Source of the DNA: Leptolyngbya sp. 'hensonii'
GTDB lineage: Bacteria; Cyanobacteriota; Cyanobacteriia; GCF-001939115
Assembly: GCF_001939115.1 (NCBI RefSeq)
Contig: NZ_MQTZ01000042.1
Span: 284,483-347,248, forward strand
DNA: 62,766 bases
Direction of reading: 5' to 3'
Made by a program: the position numbers and the translations under genes. Each line of letters opens with the position of its first letter. Position 1 is the stretch's first letter. This document shows positions 54,101 through 62,766 of this stretch, piece after piece. The notes under the pieces were generated by a model. That model had not been told where the DNA came from. It searched no databases and saw nothing but the letters and a program-made list of their open reading frames with translations.

Positions 54101-56104
54101 GAAACTGCCCCGTCCAGAAAAGCTAAAGTTATCAGGCAGGGGGGTGTTGGGTAAGGCTGCGGCCAGTTCCCGCAAATCGTAATCTGTTGCCCGGACATTG
54201 AGGTTGAGGGCGGTAACTGTTGGAGCCCCGGCTCCCTGCAGTCTGGCGTAGATAATTCCATCGGCGCTGAAGTCAGGGGCCGTCGCCCGGTCCAGAAAGA
54301 GCTTCTGACCATCCCAGCGGAAGGCTGCCACCAAGGGGCCACGCAGGGGGGCGATCCCTTCTGAGAGGCGAACTTGGCCTGTAGCCCTTACCTTAGCTGC
54401 ACTGAATTGGGCCAGGTCTCCGGTCAGATTCACCCGACCACTGGCCAGCCCCCGCTGACCCTTCGCCAATTGCTGGAGCTGGATCTGAGAGGCTTCCACG
54501 ATCGCCCGGAAGCGCCCTTCTGCAATCACACCCTCAGCCCTTACTGTGCCTCCAGCTACCCGCAAGACCGTGTTGCGGAGGAGAATCTGACTTCCCGCCA
54601 TGATGAGTTCCCCACTGCCGGGATAGGCCGCCTGAGGGGCTCGCCAGCGGGCATAGATCTGGGGACGGGTGGCCAGACCGGAAACAGTCACAATGGCTGA
54701 AACTGCGCCGATTTTAACCCCAGGGGCCACACCCAGATCACGGGCTACCGCATCTCCCGGAATCTCATCGGCTTGCAGGTTGAATGCGATCGCTCCAGAG
54801 GCCAGATTCACCTGCCCTTTCCCCTGGATCTCCCCACCACTCGCAGGCAGCGCCCGTAACGATCGGACATACAGCACAGGCTGATTCAACTCAAATCGGG
54901 TCTGGATCTGCTTAAACTCGACGCCATTTATCCGGGCCGGTTGGGTACTTTGAGCGACGCCAGCGACTCGGGGCGCGTCAAGGGGACCCCCGATGCGCAA
55001 ATCTGCCCGAATTTCACCCATCACGGGCACAGGCAGCTTAACAGTAAAAGCATCCAGGAGAACAGCAATGCGGGTAGGCTGGACCCGTACCATCAGATCA
55101 AAGCCGGTTTTCAGGTTGAGGCCACCTTCCACCTGTAGGGGAATCTGGGCATAGGTGGTACGGACGTTCTTGAACTGAATCTGCTGCCCCTGAAACTGGA
55201 GTTGGCCAAAGGTCCCCGTCAGGGGCCGAGGCAGCCCGGGAGCAGTCAAGGTCAAAGCCTTGAAATCTACGGTGCCAAATAGGCTGGGCTCGTTTCCGCG
55301 ATCGACTTTGATTTCCAAATCAGCATCCAGACGACCTGCCCGCAGATCAATGGGCAGGGGTAACAGTCGGCTCACATCTGCTGCAGACAAATTCCGCCCC
55401 CGGATCTGAGCGCGAGTTTCGATCGCCCCCGGTGTCACAACAGCCTGAATATCTGCGTTCCCACCCTTCACCATCTGGGCTGTGAGGTTCAGGCGAACTT
55501 CCTGCCCCCCCCCCTGATACGCAATAGCGACTTCACCATTGACCTGGGACAGTTGAATCACAGGTCTTTGCTTACCCGCTTCAGGATTGGGAGCTAGGGC
55601 CACCTTGGAATTCTGAAGTTTGACAGATTCGACTCTGACGGTGACCAGCCCCGGTTCTTCTTCCTCTTCCGTCACCAGTTCTGGGAGCCAGCTTCCGTCC
55701 TTCCGCTGTTGCAGGTAAATATCTGCTCCGATAACTCGCAGTTGGAGATAAACAGCCTGCTCAGTCAGAAACCGCAGCAGGTTGTAATCCACTTCAATCG
55801 CAGCAATATTTAGCCGTTCGGGTTCTTGGGGGGTGGCGGGAATCACAGAAGGGCCAAACCGCAACCCACTTAGGGAAACTCTTTCTACCCGCCCCAACTT
55901 AACCGGTCGATCCAGCTCTTCACTCAGACTGGCCTCAACCAGCGGGGCCAGTTCTTCCCGGGCAAAATGGTTCACCCAAAAGACAGTACCAACCATTCCT
56001 GCCACAGTCAGGGATGACAGGGTAATGCTGACGCCGCTCAGCACCTTCCATAACCATTGCCTGTCGGGACGACGGCGATTGCCCGAATTGGAGGAGTTGG
56101 CCAT
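51188..56104 (-). CDS. tamB: TamB-like translocation and assembly protein (DUF490)
   Basis: The 1638-residue protein starts with a cytoplasmic tail and one transmembrane anchor (about 22-48, VLSGVSITLSSLTVAGMVGTVFWVN). An AsmA-like region follows, then a long beta-helical stretch with many degenerate 'V.G.....P...G......G' units (for example LAGNLLNPQVVGELNLDEGTLNG). The C-terminal DUF490 domain (about 1290-1638) ends RGVVEYETRF, with the terminal Phe typical of outer-membrane-interacting ends. TamB-type proteins span the periplasm and carry lipids or assist outer-membrane protein assembly. The length is typical of cyanobacterial TamB. It is convergent with the CHASE2 kinase (15 bp). Confidence 0.92.
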   Translation of the reverse strand: MANSSNSGNRRRPDRQWLWKVLSGVSITLSSLTVAGMVGTVFWVNHFAREELAPLVEASLSEELDRPVKLGRVERVSLSGLRFGPSVIPATPQEPERLNIAAIEVDYNLLRFLTEQAVYLQLRVIGADIYLQQRKDGSWLPELVTEEEEEPGLVTVRVESVKLQNSKVALAPNPEAGKQRPVIQLSQVNGEVAIAYQGGGQEVRLNLTAQMVKGGNADIQAVVTPGAIETRAQIRGRNLSAADVSRLLPLPIDLRAGRLDADLEIKVDRGNEPSLFGTVDFKALTLTAPGLPRPLTGTFGQLQFQGQQIQFKNVRTTYAQIPLQVEGGLNLKTGFDLMVRVQPTRIAVLLDAFTVKLPVPVMGEIRADLRIGGPLDAPRVAGVAQSTQPARINGVEFKQIQTRFELNQPVLYVRSLRALPASGGEIQGKGQVNLASGAIAFNLQADEIPGDAVARDLGVAPGVKIGAVSAIVTVSGLATRPQIYARWRAPQAAYPGSGELIMAGSQILLRNTVLRVAGGTVRAEGVIAEGRFRAIVEASQIQLQQLAKGQRGLASGRVNLTGDLAQFSAAKVRATGQVRLSEGIAPLRGPLVAAFRWDGQKLFLDRATAPDFSADGIIYARLQGAGAPTVTALNLNVRATDYDLRELAAALPNTPLPDNFSFSGRGSFNGKVTGTLNNPSVVGTLRLNNLVVNQVAFDPVLRGTVKYSGTAGADLQLAGKNDRIALNVDRNFQPQSFYLKRDRAIAAGQAQGDILRVKIENFPIALVNPPTPPGLGPAKGEVTGTFDVNLAQRTAKGQATITNLALGNISAREVSGTFNVDLARQTALGTVTILKPTFNALSGDKFQGQIRYADGVATLIGGELQRGESRYALDGSLTLGADPQFKGKFKVAQGNLQDLFESLQWFEISDLLRGAQAPTYNRAAEVQPVPVGKTDDPLLTQLKRVSEIQTLFQQQLAQRNAQLLPKLSDVTGTYSGEVEFSGSRRTGIEANFDIQGQNWGWGKRYYSEGEKLRSDYRYFAEKAVLKGSFNQQGLTLLPLRFQAGETVLAFTGQVGLERQAGQLRVENLPVEALQDFVAVPLNITGKINGNATLAGNLLNPQVVGELNLDEGTLNGTPVQSARTGFNFNEDRLSFGTTVIVQGPEPIQVTGSLPIDLPFTLVAPETEEISLDINVKNEGLALLNLLNNQVAWVNGTGELNLQVRGTLDQPLATGTARVENATFKVQALPEPLTKVNGTIRFDRDRIVLEDKGIQALFSDGQVVAQGILPISARFRSSDSAQAEALMVTMNNLDLNLKGLYRGEVDGNVEITGALLNPQVGGTIRLTRGQVLLPDETAVQRDEIQDIDLGDESELTSPPEFNNLTLVLGDNVLITQQPILRFLATGELILNGPLDDLSPKGKIRLVAGQVNIFTTTFNLAGGYEHTATFTPKDGLNPTLDVRLITSVPEVVRQRVRSSTSIFASNETEDVPATSLGALQTVRIQARVQGSARRIFDNLELTSSPARTQTEIIALLGGSFVNTLGRGDSTLALANLAGSALLTQIQNVIGNAIGFSEFRLFPTVITSKDSRTPSDASALGLAAEIGIDITSNLSLSVLRILTVDQPTQFGLRYQLNDQLRVRGSTDFSGDNRGVVEYETRF

Positions 56105-56187
56105 CAGGTTGGGACAGGTAAAAGCCTAAAGTGCCAACCTATTGTTTAGCATACTTCCGGGGGTCTTCGGTACCGGCTATGGACCGG

Positions 56188-57066
56188 TTAACTTGCTTTG
56201 GGCTTGGCAGCCTGCAAATTAGTTTTAGGCGTTTGCAGCCGGGTTGGATTGGCCTGAGGTTTAGCGGTAGTCTGAGCTGTCTGTATTTTAGTGACGGTGG
56301 ACTGACCTGTCTTGGGCTTCCCGGAACTCAGCGAAGGTTCCGTACTGGGGGATTTCGCCGAGGGCTGCCCTGGGGTGGCTTGTGACCCACTGCCCTTAGG
56401 TTGACCGGCAGGGGCTTGTAACTTGGTCACCCCAGATGGCTGCCCTTTGACGGGCTTGGGCTGGATCCGGGTTGCACCGGATTGAATTTGAGTTCTGGTG
56501 GACCCAATTTGAGTAGCTTCCGGCTCAACCTGGGTTCCTGTTAGTGGGTAGACCACAGTATTTCCAACATATTGCTTGGTATAGGATTTTGCTTCCCAGG
56601 CCCAGTCAATCTCAGAATCTGGCACACCGAGCATCTGTTTGGCGATCGCGTCTGTGATCACAACAGCATAGCGATTGGCATCTGCAGTCCCCGAACCGAC
56701 CCAGATGAAATCTGCGCTCCAGAGGGGGGTGATTTTCCTGGTTCCATTCGAGCCAGGGATACGAGATATCTTGACCACGCTAAAGCGATGGGTTGCCATT
56801 GGATTGGCCTTCTCAATCGTTTTTTCACCTGGCACCTTCTGTAAGTGGTCACAGGTAATCAAGATGTCATAGCTACCATTTTTGGGAATGCTGCGCCAGG
56901 TGCGAACTGCTCTGGAGGTGTCTCGCTCCACCAGCAACAGTCGGGTCAGGCTGCTGGATTGCTCCAGCAAAATCTTCTGGGGTTGATACTTACTCTTCTT
57001 GGGGCTTAACAACTGCTGTAGCCACTGAATAATCTGTTTGAAAATGCTGTTTGATGTGGCTGGCAT
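56188..57066 (-). CDS. Protein of unknown function with a long basic Pro/Gln/Thr/Lys-rich tail
   Basis: The ATG at 57066 (MPATSNSIFKQIIQW) gives 292 residues. A longer frame reaching 57354 overlaps the DUF3110 gene and adds 96 residues without family character. The N-terminal 175 residues look folded (LLLVERDTSRAVRTWRSIPKNGSYDILITCDHL, then HRFSVVKISRIPGSNG, ADANRYAVVITDAIAKQMLG). From about residue 185 the protein turns into low-complexity sequence with repeated QPK, TRIQ, KPK and SGKP steps, net positive and ending AAKPKAS. This tail may bind nucleic acid, polyphosphate or an acidic polymer. I do not recognise the family. It follows tamB upstream on the same strand. Confidence 0.6.
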   Translation of the reverse strand: MPATSNSIFKQIIQWLQQLLSPKKSKYQPQKILLEQSSSLTRLLLVERDTSRAVRTWRSIPKNGSYDILITCDHLQKVPGEKTIEKANPMATHRFSVVKISRIPGSNGTRKITPLWSADFIWVGSGTADANRYAVVITDAIAKQMLGVPDSEIDWAWEAKSYTKQYVGNTVVYPLTGTQVEPEATQIGSTRTQIQSGATRIQPKPVKGQPSGVTKLQAPAGQPKGSGSQATPGQPSAKSPSTEPSLSSGKPKTGQSTVTKIQTAQTTAKPQANPTRLQTPKTNLQAAKPKAS

Positions 57067-57328
57067 GGGGAACCTCTGCAGATGTAGTTTAAGTTGCAAG
57101 TGTGACAGGCTGGAATAGACTGGTGGTTGTCTACAGTAATACCTTAGGAAGAGAAGGTGAAAAAAGCGGGAAAGTTCTGAAATCCACGTTGTTAAGAACA
57201 ATTCAGAATGCCCGTAGTACCTAGGTTTTCCCACCGCCGTCCTCTGTAAATTCCCTGTCGTACCCGCGATGAAATTGAGGGAAGCAATTCCCCTAAGATA
57301 GGAAGACAGCTTACCTCTGCAAGAACCC

Positions 57329-57706
57329 ATGCGCGTGTTTGTCCTCTTATTCAATGCCCGAACCGAAAATGAGGGAATTCACACTTTCCGGATTAATCAT
57401 CCTCAACGAGGCCAGCGGGAGTTGGTCCTAATGTTTGAGTCGGAAGACGATGCCACCCGTTTTAGCCTGATGCTGGAAGCTCAGGATTTTCCGCCCCCTA
57501 CGGTAGAAGCCGTTGATGACTCAGAAATTATTGAGTTTTGCGAGAGTGCCGACTACGACTATGAACTGATTCCGGACGGAGACCTGATCTTGCCCGTGAA
57601 GCAGAACCTGGAGCAGACCGACTGGCAACCGGAAGCCCCGAAAGATTCTTCCTTCTCCACGTCGGAACTGGAACAGATCCGACGACGACTGGAAGGGCTA
57701 TTGTAA
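57329..57706 (+). CDS. DUF3110 protein
   Basis: The 125-residue product begins MRVFVLLFNARTENEGIHTF, with a ferredoxin-like fold (VLMFESEDDATRFSLMLEAQDFPPPTVEAVD) and an acidic patch, then a Glu/Asp-rich segment. It is a DUF3110 protein, conserved in cyanobacteria and plastids with no known role. It is 25 bp upstream of murQ and may share its transcript. Confidence 0.85.
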   Translation: MRVFVLLFNARTENEGIHTFRINHPQRGQRELVLMFESEDDATRFSLMLEAQDFPPPTVEAVDDSEIIEFCESADYDYELIPDGDLILPVKQNLEQTDWQPEAPKDSSFSTSELEQIRRRLEGLL

Positions 57707-57731
57707 AAACCCCAAATTTAAACTTTTGAAG

Positions 57732-58649
57732 ATGACAGAGATTTTAGAACAGCGGGGGCACCTGCTGACGGAACAGGTTAACCCCAACAGCCAGAGCTTG
57801 GATCAGATGACTACTCTGGAACTGGTAGATGTCTTTAACCAGGAAGATACTCGAACGATCACAGCCATTGCTGCGGCCCGTCAGGAATTAGCCCAGGCAA
57901 TTGACTGTATTGCCATAGCCCTGCAACGGGGGGGACGGCTATTTTATATCGGTGCGGGTACCAGTGGTCGCTTGGGGGTTCTGGATGCAGCAGAATGTCC
58001 GCCTACTTTCTGCACCCCTCCGGATCTGGTTCAGGGCATCATTGCTGGCGGGGCTGCAGCCCTGATTCGCAGTTCGGAAGACCTGGAAGATCGGGCAGAG
58101 GATGGTGCGACTGCGATCGCTCACCACCGGATAAACGCCCAGGATGTGGTGCTGGGAATCACGGCAGGGGGCACAACCCCATTTGTCCACGGTGCATTAC
58201 AGGCTGCTCGCCAGCGGGGCGCAACGACGATTTTTATGGCCTGTGTTCCTCAGGAGCAGGTCAGGGCAACGGTTGATGTGGATATTCGTCTCCTGGTTGG
58301 ACCAGAAGTTCTAGCGGGGTCTACCCGCCTCAAAGCTGGAACCGTGACCAAATTGGCGCTGAATATCCTCTCGACTGGAGCGATGGTTAAGCTGGGTAAA
58401 GTTTATGGCAATCGGATGGTGGATGTCTCAGTAACCAACCGCAAATTACACGATCGGGCTCTGCGAATTCTGCAAGATCTGACGGATATCAGCCGCGAAG
58501 AAGCAGGCTATCTGCTAGAGCGGAGCGGACGGCGGGTGAAGTTGGCCCTACTGATGCATTGGACCGGTCTGGACCCAGAATCCGGGGAACAACTTCTGGC
58601 CAGCCATCAGGGGAATTTACGATCGGCGGTTGACAGCTATAAACCTTAA
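57732..58649 (+). CDS. murQ: N-acetylmuramic acid 6-phosphate etherase
   Basis: The enzyme cleaves the lactyl ether of MurNAc-6-P during peptidoglycan recycling. The 305-residue product (from the ATG at 57732; the in-frame TTG at 57726 adds only two residues) is a SIS-domain protein with the signature [60 protein letters not shown], and the C-terminal [17 protein letters not shown]. The catalytic Glu region [10 protein letters not shown] is present. The last codon overlaps the aat stop by 4 bp (convergent), so the two transcripts end in each other. Confidence 0.95.
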   Translation: MTEILEQRGHLLTEQVNPNSQSLDQMTTLELVDVFNQEDTRTITAIAAARQELAQAIDCIAIALQRGGRLFYIGAGTSGRLGVLDAAECPPTFCTPPDLVQGIIAGGAAALIRSSEDLEDRAEDGATAIAHHRINAQDVVLGITAGGTTPFVHGALQAARQRGATTIFMACVPQEQVRATVDVDIRLLVGPEVLAGSTRLKAGTVTKLALNILSTGAMVKLGKVYGNRMVDVSVTNRKLHDRALRILQDLTDISREEAGYLLERSGRRVKLALLMHWTGLDPESGEQLLASHQGNLRSAVDSYKP

Positions 58650-59221
58650 AGAAAGGTGCAGGGCTGTTGTATAGCCTTCTCCAGCAGGGCCAGGTACTGG
58701 ATGTCGCTGACATAGTAGGCTCCAAAGCGGGCTAGATGGGGATTCATCATCTGGGCATCGAACAGCACAAACTGCCGTGATCGTAACCATTCCACCAGCC
58801 TGACCAGGGCCACTTTGGACCCTTCCGGAATCTGGTAAAACATGGATTCCCCGATGAATGCTCCCCCCACTACAATCCCCAGAATTCCTCCTGCTAGTTG
58901 ATTTCCTTGCCAGGTTTCAAAGCTATAGGCCCAACCAGCCTGGTGAAGGGCTCCGTAAATATCCTGTAATTCTGGTGAAATCCAGGTGGTTTCCCGATTG
59001 GCACACCCAGAGACCACGGCTTCAAAATCCCGATTGATGGCTACCGTAAATCGCTCTTGATTCAGTGCCCGGCGTAGGGAAGTCGGGTAGCGGAATCGAT
59101 CATCCAGAGGGATGAGGGTCCGCTTGTTACTGGTGTACCAGTCCAATTCACCGGCATCATCTGCCATCAGGAAGTAACCATTGGCGTATGCTTGGATGAT
59201 AGTAGGGATATCAAACTGCAT
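58646..59221 (-). CDS. aat: Leucyl/phenylalanyl-tRNA--protein transferase
   Basis: This enzyme adds Leu or Phe to the N-terminus of proteins with basic N-termini, marking them for ClpS/ClpAP degradation. The 191-residue sequence carries the family core: [34 protein letters not shown], then [48 protein letters not shown], and the end [20 protein letters not shown]. It is slightly shorter than E. coli Aat (234) because the N-terminal domain is reduced, as in other cyanobacteria. The start is divergent from the 59234 gene by 12 bp. Confidence 0.93.
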   Translation of the reverse strand: MQFDIPTIIQAYANGYFLMADDAGELDWYTSNKRTLIPLDDRFRYPTSLRRALNQERFTVAINRDFEAVVSGCANRETTWISPELQDIYGALHQAGWAYSFETWQGNQLAGGILGIVVGGAFIGESMFYQIPEGSKVALVRLVEWLRSRQFVLFDAQMMNPHLARFGAYYVSDIQYLALLEKAIQQPCTFL

Positions 59222-59233
59222 GGATTGGCATCA

Positions 59234-59563
59234 ATGACGGAACCGATTCCACCCCTGACCTTACCTCCTGCCAGAAACCCTCAGCAGGAGGGGGAATGGC
59301 TTTACGAAGCATTGCAACAGTGGCTCGATCAGGAATTCATTCCAGAACCTGTGAACCGGCAAATTGCCCGACAGGCCACGCAGGTCTTCGTGCGGCAGCG
59401 GATGGAAGGAGAAAATGACCTGGGCTCTCTCGTAATCGCTATTTTGACAGAGATGCAGTCCTTTGATTTCTCAAAAAGCTTCTTCAGTGAATTTGCGGTC
59501 GCCAATGCGGTCAGCGATTTACTGTTGGAGAGTCTGGGTATCGATCGATGCTGTGGCCAGTAA
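59234..59563 (+). CDS. Small protein of unknown function (109 aa)
   Basis: The ATG at 59234 gives 109 residues beginning MTEPIPPLTLPPARNPQQEG. The earlier start at 59192 would overlap the aat start region and add residues of no pattern. The rest is helical: WLYEALQQWLDQEFIPEPVNRQIARQATQVFVRQRM, then DLGSLVIAILTEMQSFDFSKSFFSEFAVANAVSDLLLESLG, amphipathic and acidic. This suggests a compact bundle or a partner-binding protein. I do not recognise the family. Confidence 0.6.
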   Translation: MTEPIPPLTLPPARNPQQEGEWLYEALQQWLDQEFIPEPVNRQIARQATQVFVRQRMEGENDLGSLVIAILTEMQSFDFSKSFFSEFAVANAVSDLLLESLGIDRCCGQ

Positions 59564-60068
59564 TTTAAAGAATCGTTACTCTTCGCTAAAACGATCGTAA
59601 AGGATTACGGCAACCTTGGGACCACCCCTTAAAGTAAGAGGAAGTGCCAACCTTGATCAGTATAGGCATTTCTAGCCAGATCCCATGCTGAAATAGAAAG
59701 TCCCCCTTAACAAGCTCAGCCACCTAATTTTTAAGGTTTCGAAATATCGTTGCGTCATCGCCTCGTTCCAGGGTGGGGATAGGCCTGATGGATTGACAGC
59801 TTCCCGTAGGGGCAGGGTGATAAGTTCTATTTGGCTCCTGGTAAGAAACGGATCAACCTGTCCTTGAGCAGGTTTGTCAGACCACCAACCAAAATTCAGT
59901 CCTGTTGATCTGGGAAGAATTTAAGTTTGATTTCAAAGATTCAATAGTCATTGATCTGTAGAATTTTCGGATTATCACAACGCTGATACTCCGACAAGCT
60001 AATTCAGGCGTTGCATACGCTGCCGCCATGTTTCTGCTAACGGCCCTATTACTTTGGATATCTTTCCC
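59564..60068. other. 505-bp intergenic region upstream of the GH57 gene
   Basis: No convincing coding frame was found. A small hairpin aacctg/caggtt (stem of 6, loop tccttgag) lies within acctgtccttgagcaggt near 59853. A purine-rich block with ttcccgtaggggcagggtg occurs around 59801. It is long enough to hold a non-coding RNA or a long leader, but I see no family signature, and a covariance search would be needed. Confidence 0.45.
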
Positions 60069-62507
60069 ATGACCTCTCTTGATGCCACGTTCTCAGGTGC
60101 TGCTTTCCCTGGTATTGATGGTCCATCCCATCCCCTCACTGACCTGGGATCAGCCATGCTGCCAACTATGCTCGGGGATCAATCTGTAACTGAGCCCCCT
60201 TCGACGGCAACGGGTGTATATGTAACGGTTCATGGGCACTTCTATCAACCTCCCCGAGAGAATCCTTACCTGGATGCGATCGAACGCCAGCCCAGTGCCA
60301 GCCCTTTCCATGACTGGAATGAGCGCATCCATTACGAGTGCTATCGCCCCAATGCCTTTGCCAGAGTCCTGAACGATCGAGGAGAAGTTATTGGGATCGT
60401 CAACAACTATGAGTTTCTCAGCTTTAACATCGGGCCGACCCTGATGACCTGGTTAGAGCGGCATGATGTAGAAGTCTACCAGCGCATTCTGGAGGCAGAT
60501 CGCCGCAGTTGTGCTCGCCTGAACGGTCATGGCAATGCGATCGCCCAGGTTTACAACCACATCATCATGCCCCTGGCGAACGATCGGGACAAATACACCC
60601 AGATTCGCTGGGGTAAAGAAGACTTTCGCTCTCGTTTTGGACGCGATCCGGAGGGCATGTGGCTGGCAGAAACTGCTGTAGATCATGCCACCCTGGAAGT
60701 TCTGGTTGCAGAGGGAATCAAGTTCATTATCCTGGCTCCTTCCCAGGCGCTACGCTGTCGTCCCCTGGTTGAACCAGACCGGCCTCAGCCGGAATGGCAG
60801 GCTGTTGGGGGAGGACAGATTGATCCCACCAGACCCTATCGGTGCTACCTGAACCGTTCTGATCTCCGTCACTCTATCGACATTTTCTTTTATGACGGCC
60901 CGATTTCCCGGGATATGGGCTTCAGTGATGTGCTGTTTAATTCCCATCACTTTGTAGGGCGGGTGGGGCAGGCTGTGCGTGGGGATCATCGACCAGCCCA
61001 GTTGATCTCCGTGGCAACAGATGGGGAAACCTTTGGCCACCATAAGGGGGGAACGGAGAAGACCCTGGCTTATGCCTTTGTCTCTGAGTTTCGCCGGTGG
61101 GGCTGGACGGTCACTAACTTTGCCCATTACCTCAGTCTCCATCCACCTACCTGGGAGGTGGAGCTGAAGGCGGTCACGGCCTGGAGCTGCAGCCATGGCG
61201 TTAATCGCTGGCAGGATGACTGCGGCTGTGGCGGGGAAGGCGGGGTCTGGCACCAGAAGTGGCGGCGTCCGCTGCGGGATTCCCTGGACTGGCTACGGGA
61301 TCAACTGGCCCAGATCTATCAGACTGCTGGCCAGAAACTTTTCCGAGACCCCTGGCAGGCCAGAGATGGATACATTCAGGTGATTCGCGATCGCTCAACC
61401 GCTAATGTCGATCACTTTCTGGCCCAGCACCAGACTCACCTTCTCACCGATGAAGAAAAGGTGGATGCCTTGCGATTACTGGAGATGCAACGGCATGCCC
61501 TGCTGATGTACACCAGTTGTGGCTGGTTCTTTGAAGAGATTTCCCGCCCCGAAGGGGTACAGATTTTGCGCTATGCTGCACGGGCACTGGAGTTGGCTGG
61601 TGATGTCACTGGGATTCAGGTGGAGCAGACTCTGATCCAAAACTTAAGCCAGGCTCCCAGTAACATTGAACAGTTCAAGCATGGTGGGAATATCTACCGT
61701 CACCTGGTATCTTCTGCCCAGATTCCCCTGGAACAGGTATCAGCTCACTATGCTATCAGCTCCCTTTTTACGTCCTATTCCCAGGAACAGCGCGTCTACT
61801 GTTACACGATTCGGCAAACGGACTACCAACTGCAGCGTCTGGGATCGCTGACCCTGGCTGTGGGGCAACTGGAACTGATCTCAGAAATTACCCGGGAGCA
61901 GGCCCATCTCGTTTTCGCCGTCCTACATTTGGGAGGGTGGGATTTCCATTGTTGTATCCAACCCTTTTCCGGGCGTCGCGATTACAGCCAGATGAAGGAA
62001 CATCTGTTTGCTTCTCTGCAGCAAGCGAGTGCTGCCCATGCCATTCTGGCGATGAATGAGCACTTTACAGGTAAGTCTTACAGTTTGCAGGATCTGTTTG
62101 CCGAGGAACGGCATCGGATTATGCGCCTTCTGAGCCAGGAAACCCTGATGCGCCTGGACCAGCTTTACACCCAGGTCTATCGAGATAACTATGGGGTGCT
62201 GATGGCCTTTCATCGGGATGAGTTAAATGTCCCGCAGGAGTTGCAGGTTGCGGCCCAAGTCGCGATCAGCCATCGAGCCCTCACCGCTCTCCGGGCATTG
62301 GAACAGGAAATGGTGGAAGGAAATGGCGCTGCGCCCCTGCAGTTGAATCACCTCACTGAACTGGAGGCGATCGCCACAGAAGCCAATCATTTGTGCTGCC
62401 AACTTAATATTCCGGAAGCTCGGCAAACCCTAGAGCGACTGATTTTGCAAACCCTGCGTCAGGTGCTGCACGATCGGGATCTGGCGTTTCTGGCTGGAGA
62501 TAAGTAG
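60069..62507 (+). CDS. Glycoside hydrolase family 57 protein (amylase/branching-type)
   Basis: The ATG at 60069 gives 812 residues. The TTG 15 bp earlier is less likely. Family 57 motifs are in order: TVHGHFYQPPRENPYLD (motif 1), the HGNAIAQVYNHIIMPL region, DPEGMWLAETAVD with the nucleophile Glu, and SVATDGETFGHHKGGTEK with the acid/base Asp. A C-terminal helical domain of about 300 residues follows (DUF3536-like). GH57 enzymes act on glycogen or related alpha-glucans, so a role in glycogen turnover is likely. The stop codon (62505-62507) abuts the stop codon of a transposase on the other strand, so the last residues (AFLAGDK) may be influenced by the insertion. Confidence 0.9.
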   Translation: MTSLDATFSGAAFPGIDGPSHPLTDLGSAMLPTMLGDQSVTEPPSTATGVYVTVHGHFYQPPRENPYLDAIERQPSASPFHDWNERIHYECYRPNAFARVLNDRGEVIGIVNNYEFLSFNIGPTLMTWLERHDVEVYQRILEADRRSCARLNGHGNAIAQVYNHIIMPLANDRDKYTQIRWGKEDFRSRFGRDPEGMWLAETAVDHATLEVLVAEGIKFIILAPSQALRCRPLVEPDRPQPEWQAVGGGQIDPTRPYRCYLNRSDLRHSIDIFFYDGPISRDMGFSDVLFNSHHFVGRVGQAVRGDHRPAQLISVATDGETFGHHKGGTEKTLAYAFVSEFRRWGWTVTNFAHYLSLHPPTWEVELKAVTAWSCSHGVNRWQDDCGCGGEGGVWHQKWRRPLRDSLDWLRDQLAQIYQTAGQKLFRDPWQARDGYIQVIRDRSTANVDHFLAQHQTHLLTDEEKVDALRLLEMQRHALLMYTSCGWFFEEISRPEGVQILRYAARALELAGDVTGIQVEQTLIQNLSQAPSNIEQFKHGGNIYRHLVSSAQIPLEQVSAHYAISSLFTSYSQEQRVYCYTIRQTDYQLQRLGSLTLAVGQLELISEITREQAHLVFAVLHLGGWDFHCCIQPFSGRRDYSQMKEHLFASLQQASAAHAILAMNEHFTGKSYSLQDLFAEERHRIMRLLSQETLMRLDQLYTQVYRDNYGVLMAFHRDELNVPQELQVAAQVAISHRALTALRALEQEMVEGNGAAPLQLNHLTELEAIATEANHLCCQLNIPEARQTLERLILQTLRQVLHDRDLAFLAGDK

Positions 62508-62766
62508 TCAGGAGGAATTAAATATAAAACGTTCCAGGGAGTAATTGCCCCTACTACTACGAGCTTGCATTCCCTCGATGATCGCATCGGCTAAATCAAC
62601 TTCATGCTCAAACATCCGCCCAGCAATTTCATGGGTTTTGAGTTGATGCCACTGCTCCTCGATCCGATTCATCTCAGAACAGTAGGGTGGCAACCAGAAG
62701 AGGAACAATCCTTGGGCTTGCCACTTGAGCCATTGTTGCTGAGCCAGACGACTGGTATGGGCAGAG
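62508..62766 (-). mobile_element. IS630-family transposase, C-terminal part (cut by window end)
   Basis: The minus strand carries an open frame to the window edge, ending in a TGA (62508-62510). Its last 80-odd residues contain the IS630/Tc1-type end LPPYCSEMNRIEEQWHQLKTHEI, in which the Glu after MNRI is the third acidic residue of the DDE triad. They close with a tail ending SLERFIFNSS. The element starts beyond the window, so intactness, copy number and terminal inverted repeats cannot be judged. Its stop directly touches the GH57 stop codon with no spacer, unlike normal insertions where 20-60 bp of IS end separate the gene from the flank. Confidence 0.8.

Overview
The window is a piece of a cyanobacterial chromosome. 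The evidence is the density of the HIP1 octamer GCGATCGC and its degenerate forms, a petN gene for the cytochrome b6f complex, a heme oxygenase for bilin synthesis, an aldehyde-deformylating oxygenase (alkane synthesis, almost exclusive to cyanobacteria), the cyanobacterial families DUF2839 and DUF3110, an SLH/OprB-type porin, and plastid-type gene content around pyrH-frr. Moderate GC content and the many large sensor kinases fit a filamentous Leptolyngbya-like organism, but that is only a guess. No rRNA, convincing tRNA, CRISPR array or prophage is visible.

Layout. 1-8.1 kb: the end of a TPR protein, a decayed Uma2-family gene, an ArsR regulator, a PAS sensor kinase, a two-gene ado-ho1 operon, a small orphan gene, feoA-feoB for ferrous iron uptake and a MinD-like ATPase relic. 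8.2-16 kb: a 1270-residue polytopic membrane protein, a secreted low-complexity protein with Asn/Ser/Thr repeats and a run of 11 Asp, and an outer-membrane porin. 16.2-17.7 kb: a compact set of short genes: rpmF, a molybdopterin oxidoreductase, petN, a one-helix protein and DUF2839. 17.7-29.3 kb: a DinG-like helicase that has lost its ATPase motifs, a membrane GTPase, ispD, a GT9 glycosyltransferase, PadR, an agmatinase-family enzyme, a thioredoxin-like protein, pyrH-frr, a membrane-anchored Ser/Thr kinase and a geranylgeranyl-reductase-family enzyme. 29.3-41.6 kb: an ABC exporter pair, an M23 peptidase, birA with a Pro/Ser-rich membrane protein, metH, a hidden 59-residue membrane protein, an SRPBCC protein and a secreted orphan.

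41.7-51.2 kb is a signalling island. It holds a NarL-type regulator, two receiver-kinase hybrids in tandem, a lone CheY-like receiver, a receiver-GAF-PAS-kinase, and a FecR protein overlapping a CHASE2 sensor kinase. 51.2-62.8 kb: a 1638-residue TamB-like protein, a basic low-complexity protein, DUF3110, murQ, aat, a small orphan, a GH57 glycosidase, and the end of an IS630-type transposase cut by the window edge.

No single locus is a clear-cut undescribed system. The observations most worth following are the ado-ho1 operon without an adjacent acyl-ACP reductase, the receiver of the 42978-44255 hybrid with Ser at the phospho-acceptor position, the degenerate DinG-like family, the 20-bp stem directly in front of the membrane kinase gene, the tandem 16-mer upstream of the porin, and the transposase end that abuts the GH57 stop codon.
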